Below, piece after piece: positions 56,641 through 64,000 of a stretch of DNA of 64,000 bases. Source of the DNA: Sialis fuliginosa (lineage: Eukaryota; Arthropoda; Insecta; Megaloptera; Sialidae); assembly GCA_961205875.1 (NCBI GenBank), contig OY540816.1, positions 4,908,701 to 4,972,700 of the forward strand, read 5' to 3'. How positions within the stretch are numbered: the stretch's first letter is position 1; each line of letters begins with the position of its first letter. The notes beneath the pieces were generated by a model. It saw nothing but the letters and a program-made list of their open reading frames with translations. It had not been told where the DNA came from and ran no database searches. Position numbers and translations under genes: made by a program.

Positions 56641-57001
56641 CAGGGCTTCGAACCGGAACTGAACCGAAAACCGGAAAAACCCGTTATTTTTTGCCGGAAC
56701 GAAAACCGGAACAGAACCGAAATAAAAATATCGGTTTTTACGGTTCAGTACATGTTAAAAAACGCGCGTTAACATGATCTTATTTCCCACTTCAATTGTC
56801 GTTCGGACCATCATACAAGTACCATAAAATATTCTAAATTATAGTAGAAAATTTTTTTTTAATTAATGACTCGGAGCTGAACCGAAAACCGAAAAAACCG
56901 TTATTTTTTGCGGATCGAAAACCGGAACCGAACCGAAATATATTTTTTTACTCGAACCGGAACGAAAACCGAAACGAAAAAAATAACGGTTCGAAGCCCT
57001 G
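56641..57001 (-). mobile_element. hAT-type family G copy 3
   Basis: 361 bp, ends CAGGGCTTCGAACCG and GGTTCGAAGCCCTG, perfect 8-bp duplication AAATAAAT at 56633-56640 and 57002-57009. Opposite orientation to copies 2 and 4. Confidence 0.87.
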
Positions 57002-57009
57002 AAATAAAT

Positions 57010-57762
57010 AACCAAACACTAATTTCGTATATAGGAAAAAAAACAGTTAGCAACTAGACAGGTCGTGTTACACCGTTGTCATAGTTTTATTTAAAGCCAA
57101 GGACAAATGCGATATTTTTCTTCCCTTTACATACAGTCGCCTGTTAGCGTTTATAGTATCAAGACACACGCAAAAGACATTCAAACGAATGCATTTGTGA
57201 CCGAGCATTGTCACGGAACATGTAAAGAAAATGTAGCGTATGTTCAAACTAAGGTATCAGATTGTTATAGTTAATCTAAGAACTAGCGTTTTGTTTGGTG
57301 AATTATTTACTAATGGCCGAAACTTTTAAAAATTATATTAATTAATGTTCTGCATCGGCAGGGCTGGCAATAATATGAGTTTAAACAACCTGAATCGATT
57401 TCTAGTTGATTGTATTAATTAATATTATTAAATAATTCTTTAACATTTGAGGTAATCATTTTTTTTGTACAATTCAATTCTTTATTATTTAAGGAACATT
57501 TTAAGACCAAAAAGAAAAAAAATCGCCTTAGCGCTTTTTTAATAATTTATAAAACAAAAAATACATAAATTGTGTGGAGGTCATAACGCGATTTTTTAAA
57601 ATTAATTATTATTTATTAACTTTTTACTCGACAAAAATAAAAAATAAAAAATTATTGGAATTCGAACTTTTATAATTTTTTGTAAATTTTGAAATATAAA
57701 ACAAATGGTATTTTATATCGAAAAATCTCAAGAGACACAATAATTTGCTTTTATTAAGGGGA
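57010..57762. other. Non-repeated stretch
   Basis: 57060-57250 is slightly less AT-rich and unique. No frame or motif supported. Confidence 0.4.
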
Positions 57763-58215
57763 TTCCAAAACATATTTGATATTATCGATACGATAATTAA
57801 TACCCGAGATATGAATTATTTTCAATTTTGAACGGCCGCCATTTTGAAATTCATAACTAACACACTTAACTGAGGTATTTACAAGATCAATTTTTCTACC
57901 AAGTTTCAAAAAGATCGGAAGAACACCTGAAAAGGTTTTAGAGTCCGCAAGAAAAAGGCCTAATAATAAAATTGAAAATAGTTCATATCTCGAGTACAAA
58001 TTATCGGATCGATAATATCAAATATGTTTTAAAATCCTCTCAATAAAACCAAATTATTGTATCTCTTCTGATTTTTCGATATAAAGCACCGTTTGGTTGA
58101 TATTTTAAAAGGCTAGAGACTCCACAAGAAAAAAAGCCTTATAATAAAATTGAAAATAATTCATAACTCGGGTACTAATTGTCGGATCGATATTATCAAA
58201 TATATTTTAGAATCC
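57763..58215. repeat. Cluster of one inverted and two direct repeat units of about 75 bp
   Basis: AACATATTTGATATTATCGAT at 57770 is mirrored at about 57995-58030 (ATCGATAATATCAAATATG) and repeated in that second orientation at 58165-58205. Each unit includes AAAATTGAAAATA and CATATCTCG or its variant. 57754-57999 is not a gene. Confidence 0.7.
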
Positions 58216-58348
58216 TCTCTTTATCACCGCTTTGTAATCAAAAAAGGAAATTTATCTTGCACTTAATGGTTCAGTGATTTAATGTCAAATTTTACAAAAC
58301 TAACATAGGATTAGGGAAACCACCACACAACAATTTATTGTGAATTTT

Positions 58349-59147
58349 GCTTCCTCGCAATATCGAAGATACGAGAAGCTATGTGATCGTTTCTGATTGA
58401 GACAAAAAAATGTTCTCCGATTTCAAAACTTTAAATTTATTTATCCGTTTCACGTCAAGGCAAACACTTTTCGTTCCGTGTCTGTCTGTCTGTCCGTGTG
58501 TCCGTCCGTCCGTCCGTCCCCTGAATCCTTGTCACACGCATAACTCATGAACCACTGAACCGATATTATTGAAACTTGGTTGGATGGTTGAGTTTGGTTT
58601 GAGAACGGTCCCATTTCAAAATCATCAAAATCGTATGTAAGGGGGAGGGGTGACACCCCAAAATATTTATTTTTCAAGATATCTCAAGAACGACACATGT
58701 TATGAGAAAATTTTATAGAATATTTTTTGTAGAGCATTAAATTTCCTATAATATGGGTCTACTACGTTTGTTGTAAAATATTCCCTTACAAAGATTTATC
58801 TCAATTTATTTTAAAAATTCGTGTTTTGTTTTTCTAAATTGATATTTGATTGGATATATTAAATGTCATTTTGACGTTTTAAATGTAATTTTGGCGTTTT
58901 AAATGTCACTTTGACATTTTAAATGTCATTTTGACATTTGCATTTTAGATTTAGATTGAAATTGTCAAAAAATAAAAAATATATGAAAAAATATTCAGGT
59001 GTGTTTTAAGAAAAATTTCGAACTAAGATTTTTTAGTAAAATTTGTATAAAAATTAAATGGTTAACCAATGCCAGGCAATTCATCTGAACACTATCGGTT
59101 TAGTGAATCTAGCACGAGGAAGCACTGTGCATTTACTTGGCAGATGT
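58349..59147 (+). repeat. Family A copy 9 (near complete)
   Basis: TTGCTTCCTCGCAATATCG to GCACGAGGAAGCACTGTGC and GGCAGATGTTTTTT. The AAATGTCATTTTGACGTTTT unit is repeated about four times at 58860-58945, a family-specific mini-array. Confidence 0.85.
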
Positions 59148-59512
59148 TTTTTATAACATTTTGTAAACAGTAAATACGTTAACGTTTACTTTTTTAAAGA
59201 AGTGCAATTTGTTTTGTAGTTTTCTTTTTGATTCAATATCTAGCTAGTGAATTAAATTTACTTTACTTCAGTATCGACAGTATGTACGCTATTATAGTTT
59301 AATAGAGAAATACTTGTATGAAGTCTTGATAAGTTAGCATTACAAAGACAAAATGCAATAGATACACTTTATTTTCAATAAATATAAGCTTTTTTACTAT
59401 CGATTTTTCTGAAGTCGGTTTAAATCAAAGATGAAATACATCATTTGAAAACTAACATAATTTTTGAGCCATCAAAAGATTATATTCCAATATAAATCCT
59501 GGAACTATTACA
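59148..59512. other. AT-rich DNA, no feature seen
   Basis: No credible gene or repeat boundary. Confidence 0.4.
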
Positions 59513-59723
59513 AAGCAAAATTAATCATGATTAGTTAATCGACTATTTTAAACCATAATTATATTAATTCTTTACGTTAATTATTGTTATGGTGAATATT
59601 CTATAGAAAATAATAATCACAATTAATAAATGGACTGTAAACTAACCGTGATTAAATTTAAGATTAACGTTAAATCATGGATTGAAAATGGACGATTAAC
59701 TAATCGTGCTTATTTTTGCTTTA
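59513..59723. repeat. Inverted repeat, arms about 75 bp
   Basis: GCAAAATTAATCATGATTAG TTAATCG at the left pairs with CGATTAACTAATCGTGCTTA at the right, diverged. Words GATTAA/TTAATC recur throughout. Confidence 0.6.
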
Positions 59724-59861
59724 TACAATCTAACATTAGACTCCTAAACATGTGACTAATAAATCATAGTTTCTCTGTTCTATTTCAAGTATTTTTTAAA
59801 ATATTCCGTTTCCTTATTTACCACGGTATAAATACATATTTTAAGATATATAAAAAAACAT

Positions 59862-60857
59862 CTGCCAAGTAAATGCACAGTGCTTCCTCATGCTAAATTA
59901 ACCAAAGGTAGTTACTTATTCCACAATTTAAATAAAAACCAATAGTGTTTATATAAATTGCCTGGAATTGGTTTAACAATTTAATTTTTATACACTTTCA
60001 CTAAGAAATATTAGTTCGAAATGTTTCTTAAAATGCACCTGAATATTTTTTCATATATTTTTAATATTTGGACAATTTCAGTCTAAATATAAATTTATAC
60101 ATATGTCAAACTGATTTTTTAAACGTCAAAATGACTTTTAATGTATCCAAGCAAATATCAATTTAGAAAAACAAAACACGAATTTTTAAAATAAATTGAA
60201 ATAAATCATTCTAAGGGAATATTTTACAACAAACGTTGTAGACCCATATTATAGGAATTTTAATGCTCTACAAAAAATATTCTATAAAATTTTCACGTAA
60301 CATGTTTCGTTCTTGATATATCTTGAAAAAATAAATATTTTGGGGTGTCACCCCTCCCCCTTACACACGATTTTGATGATTTTTATTTTTTATATCCTTT
60401 TGTTAATTTGACCTTAAAACCACCTTGACCTTGACTCAATATAGAAAAGCGGACCCGAAAACCTACCTGTACATTTTTTTCAGATTTTTGTAATGGCTTC
60501 TTGTTTATTTCACCTTGAATCGACCTTGACCCTTCACTCGATACAGAAAAGTAGACCTCGGATTCGGATTTAGCGACCCCGAAAACCTCTGAATATATTT
60601 TTTTTAGATTTTTTTGATGGTTTTTTGGTAATATGACCTTGAAATAACCATGAAGATCGAGTTTGCGGACCCATGTTCTATGAACTACTTTGATCACTAT
60701 ATTATGTAGTATTTATATCCGTGGGTTTGGTCAAAATCCACCGAGAATGTTTTTCCGTGGGTTTTGTGCGGGGTCCTTTAAAATTTTTAAATCGGAGAAC
60801 ATTTTTTTTGTCTCATTCTAAAACAGTTTCTCGTATCTTCGATATTGCGAGGAAGCA
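59862..60857 (-). repeat. Family A copy 10, central part replaced
   Basis: Minus-strand copy from ACATCTGCCAAGTAAATGC to GATATTGCGAGGAAGCAA. Between about 60380 and 60779 the usual GACAGACA part is replaced by a tandem array with units of about 120 bp (ACCTTGACCTTGAC, GAAAACCT, TTTTCAGATTTTT). The minus frame 60383-60697 is that array. Confidence 0.8.
60380..60779. repeat. Minisatellite within family A copy 10
   Basis: Roughly three diverged units of about 120 bp, then two copies of CCGTGGGTTT near 60720 and 60755. No match elsewhere in the window. Confidence 0.65.
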
Positions 60858-60914
60858 ATATAAAATTACATCTTTGTGTATGATATATTACAGAAAGATA
60901 CTATATATAACAAG

Positions 60915-61263
60915 CAGAGCTTCGAAGCGATATTTTTTTCGTTTCAGTTTTCGTTCCGGTTCGAGTAAAAAAAATTATTTCGGTTCGGATCTAGTTTTCG
61001 TTTCGCAAAAAATAACGGTTTTTCCGGTTTTCGGTTCAGCTCCGAGTGATTAATTAAAAAAAAATTATTTGTATTAAAATTTCTTTTTCTACCATAATTT
61101 AGAACATTTTATGGTACATGTATGGTCACGACAATTGAAGTGGGAAAGAAGATCATGTTAACACGCGTATTTTAACATGTACTGAACCGTAAAATCCGGT
61201 ATTTTTATTTCGGTTCTGTTCCGGTTTTTCCGGTTTTCGGTTCAGTTCCGGTTCGAAGCCCTG
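60915..61263 (+). mobile_element. hAT-type family G copy 4
   Basis: 349 bp, ends CAGAGCTTCGAAGCG and GGTTCGAAGCCCTG, perfect 8-bp duplication ATAACAAG at 60907-60914 and 61264-61271. The 110-codon frame 60721-61053 runs across the boundary and is chance. Confidence 0.87.
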
Positions 61264-61344
61264 ATAACAAGTATTATGAAAATTAATTAAACCGTAGTTA
61301 ACAATATGCATATTTGAAAATAAATGAGATATATTATATATTGC

Positions 61345-61816
61345 TAGAGATTGGAAAAATAGTTTTTCAACTATTGCGAAAAATGTAACTATTGTAATTT
61401 TTATTACATATCTCCATTGATTTCAGAAAACTGGTTTGATTGAACCCAATTTGAAATCAACTATTTACAACTATTTTACCTTTTCAACTATTTTTAAACT
61501 ATGTGCCTTTTTTTGATCCAACGTTAAAAATGTTCATTACATATTTATTTGTTTTTCCTTTTTTTTTTAGCTTCTCAAATCTATCTAGACTCGCATAACA
61601 TGTTTTCTTCGAAAATTTCAGATTTGACACTTTTTACCAATACGTTAATGTCACTAATTATTGATTAAATCGAAAAAAAATGTATTATTGTAAAAAATTA
61701 TGTTACTATTTCACAACTATTTTGATAAAAAACTATTTGCCAACTATTTTACAGAAAAAAAATCAACTATATAGTAACTATTTCATTGAAAATAACAACT
61801 ATTTTTCCAATCTCTA
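61345..61816 (-). mobile_element. hAT-type family F copy 5 (intact long form)
   Basis: 472 bp with ends TAGAGATTGGAAAAATAG and CTATTTTTCCAATCTCTA. Flanks TATATTGC and ATTATTGC agree in six of eight bases. It is the long form against which the insertions in copy 2 were recognised. No transposase. Confidence 0.85.
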
Positions 61817-61824
61817 ATTATTGC

Positions 61825-62123
61825 ATGTTATTGACAGAACGTACGTGCATAAGTAGATTGTATGTACCAATATGTAAAATGAGATTGTAAATATAGAATT
61901 GACCTAATGAATCAATATTAATGTAATTTAGTATGTATGTATTTAAAAACGAAGCGTAATCCACCAACCTTGTACATAAATTACTAATAAGAATTGCAAA
62001 ACATGTTATGGTTATGGATATTAAATTTTCATAATGCCAATTATTATTTTGGATATTAAAATACATGTAGAGGGTATAATTTTTTAGAGATAAAAAATAA
62101 TCGTATAGGTATAAACATTTTTT
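61825..62123. other. AT-rich spacer
   Basis: No feature seen; the frame 61818-62066 has no motif. Confidence 0.4.
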
Positions 62124-62820
62124 TGCTTCCTCGCAATATCGAAGATACGAGAAGCTTTGTGATCGTTTTAGATTGAGACAAAAAAAATGTTCTCCGATTT
62201 CAAAATTTTAAATTTATCTTTCCGTTCCACTTTTCATTCCGTGTCTCTCTGTCTGTCCGTCTGTCCCCTGATTCCTTGTCACACGCATAACTCATGAACC
62301 ACTGAACCGATATTATTAAAACTTGGTGAGATGGTTGGGTCTGACTTGAGGACGGTTCCATTTCAAAATCATCAAAATCCTTTGTAAGGGGGAGAGGTGA
62401 CATCCCAAAATATTTATTTTTTCATGATATCTCAAGAACGACACATGGTACGTGAAAATTTTGTAGAATATTTTTTGTAGAGCATTAAATTTCCTATAAT
62501 ATGGATCAACGGTTGTTGTAAAATATTCTCTTACAAAGATTTATCTCAATTTATTTTAAAAATTCGTGTTTTGTTTTTCTAAATTGATATTTGCTTGGAC
62601 ATATTAAATGTCATTTTGACGTTTTAAATGTCATAATCAGGTGTGTCTTAAGAAAAGTTTCGAACTAATATTTTTTAGTAATATTGTATTAAAATTAAAT
62701 GGTTAACCAATTTCAGGCAATTTATATAAACACTATCGGTTTTTATTTAAATTGTTGAATAATTAACTACCTTTGGTGAATTTAGCACGAGGAAGCACTG
62801 TGAATTTACTTGCCAGATTT
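62124..62820 (+). repeat. Family A copy 11
   Basis: TTGCTTCCTCGCAATATCG to GCACGAGGAAGCACTGTG, with the stretch between AAATGTCAT (62630) and CAGGTGTGTC deleted. Confidence 0.82.
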
Positions 62821-63228
62821 TTTTTTTAATTGATGAATAATATTTAAAATTATTAAGACCGAGACGAATCTACCAAAAAATCAAATATAAATTTCGTTAT
62901 TAATTCTTGTTTAATACACTTTTACCTTCAGTTTCATGCAATAAAATAATATGCAAATATAAAATTTATCACTGCAGTCATTCCAAAATAAAACAATCAA
63001 CAAACGGAAATTGCGCCCCAAAAGTCTCTTCCGCTTGCATCACTGGCCATCACTAAATATTGCGATTATTTTCAGTACATAGGAAGAGCACATAGATGAC
63101 TAACACGGTGATAAAATATCTACGTTTAAAATAAAAACTATAAATTGTTACAATAATACAATAAATCAAATATTCTGTAAATTTTATCTTGCTAAATTAA
63201 GTACGTATACAATTAAAATCTCTATATA
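62821..63228. other. AT-rich DNA, no feature seen
   Basis: No credible gene or repeat boundary. Confidence 0.4.
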
Positions 63229-63775
63229 CAGGGTGGTCCGGTTTGGGATACAGATATTTAAGGAGCTGATTCCTTGGCTCATTGTAAGTAAAAAATTATA
63301 CGGGAAGATGGGGTCTATCTTCAACACCCTCTGAGCTACAGGGTGTTTAAAATCTTCCTTCAGAGTACTTACAAACAAAGATTATCTTATAACTTCCAAA
63401 GTAACGTAACTAGAGCAACCAAAATGAGTCAGTTTCATAGGTAATTAACTAACGTACATATTTTTCAGTATTAGCGTTATTGGTATTCGTGTTTCCTGTT
63501 TAGAATTATTGCTCATCAAAGTCAAAAAATATATTTAGTTTTTTGAAAATTTTTATGAAAATGACATTTTCCCCCAAAAGTAACTATAATAGGTGGTATT
63601 TTTTATCATTGTTTTGGTGTGTTATAATGTTACCTACAAATTCACTATACCAAGTTTGGACTTGGCTCTTATAGTTTTCCAGTTTGAATTTATCTAAATA
63701 ATCTCCAAAGTGACTATTTTGCTACCTACCCTATTAAATGAAACAGTCATTTTTTGTTTGTTTATAATTACATAA
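63229..63775 (+). repeat. Family L, copy 2 (CAGGGTG/TATA class)
   Basis: Starts CAGGGTGGTCCGGTTTGGG after TATA; a second ACAGGGTGTTTAAAATC lies at 63340. Reverse partner of 20990-21523. The 63184-63378 frame is not a gene. Confidence 0.75.
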
Positions 63776-63890
63776 TTTTATTGTTAATGTTAATTTACAT
63801 AATTCTAAAACCAATTATGTAATTATAAACAAACAAAAAATTATGACTGTTTCATTTAATAGGATAGGTAGCAAAATAGTCACTTTAGAG
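63703..63890. repeat. Palindrome at the end of family L copy 2
   Basis: CTCCAAAGTGACTATTTTGC at the left pairs with GCAAAATAGTCACTTTAGAG at the right; arms of about 73 bp are nearly perfect, with a 42-base centre that itself contains ATAATTACATAATT and its reverse. Confidence 0.85.
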
Positions 63891-63892
63891 AT

Positions 63893-64000
63893 AGTCACTG
63901 AACCGATATTATTGAAACTTGATCGGATGGTTGGGTCTGGTTTGAGGATGGTCCCATTTCAAAGTCATCAAAATCGTGTGTAAGGGGGAGAGGTGACACC
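63893..64000 (+). repeat. Family A copy 12 (runs off the window)
   Basis: Begins inside the family at CACTGAACCGATATTATTG and continues past the window end with GGGGGAGAGGTGACACC. It joins directly to the palindrome of family L. Confidence 0.8.

Noticed and set aside
60383-60697. 104-codon minus-strand frame
   Set aside because: It is a diverged tandem array of about 120 bp units; the open frame follows the array.

Overview
This window looks like gene-free, repeat-dense DNA from an insect nuclear genome. It is strongly AT-rich. It has no convincing protein-coding gene, no tRNA or rRNA, and no bacterial-type gene layout. The open reading frames are short and mostly lie inside repeats. The mix of Helitrons ending in a GC hairpin plus CTAG, hAT elements and MITEs, elements ending in CAGGGTG, and repeats carrying GACAGACA-type runs is typical of insects. 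Several phrases (Helitron starts of the TCTATACTAATATTATAAA type, and repeats ending in a GGAACCCTAAAA motif) recall moths and butterflies, but I would only commit to 'insect, perhaps lepidopteran'. The window could be a large intron or a gene desert.

Layout. 1-7 kb: hAT MITEs with 8-bp target duplications, a minus-strand Helitron, a nested hAT, and a MITE with a 9-bp duplication. 8.3-10.8 kb: a composite bounded by TATACCGGGTG ends, holding a palindrome, repeat family D and a pogo/Tigger-like element with a broken transposase tail. 11-16.7 kb: a 120-bp minisatellite, family K, a tandemly duplicated 185-bp palindrome carrying hammerhead-like motifs, family A, and a palindromic minisatellite element. 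17.4-24.9 kb: a satellite-like block, the inverted partner of D, CAGGGTG elements, a family A copy split by a TTAA-flanked piggyBac-like element with an exon-like segment, and a hAT. 25.4-29.8 kb: a long-armed CAGGGTG element with a Helitron inside it, further hAT and family P copies. 30-39 kb: families J and A, several hAT elements with clear target duplications, two adjacent inverted-repeat elements, and the best single hammerhead-like motif. 39-52 kb: families A, K, I, J and N, two Helitrons, a TA-flanked DNA transposon with a transposase-like tail, and a micro-inversion that cuts both an N and an A element. 52-64 kb: mostly family A, a Helitron, and hAT elements.

How the parts work together. 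Nothing here forms a pathway; the window records successive transposon insertions, and nesting gives their relative ages. The most notable signal is a recurring RNA motif at four unrelated places: CUGANGA, a hairpin, GAAAC, a tiny palindromic helix III, a NUH cleavage triplet and a closing helix I. The helices differ between loci yet stay base-paired, while the core is constant (one locus has a core mutation). This fits the small dimer-active hammerhead ribozyme variants associated with Penelope-like retroelements. At 13.8-14.2 kb two such motifs sit in tandem 204 bp apart on the minus strand, and mutated counterparts lie on the plus strand, within a near-perfect hairpin.
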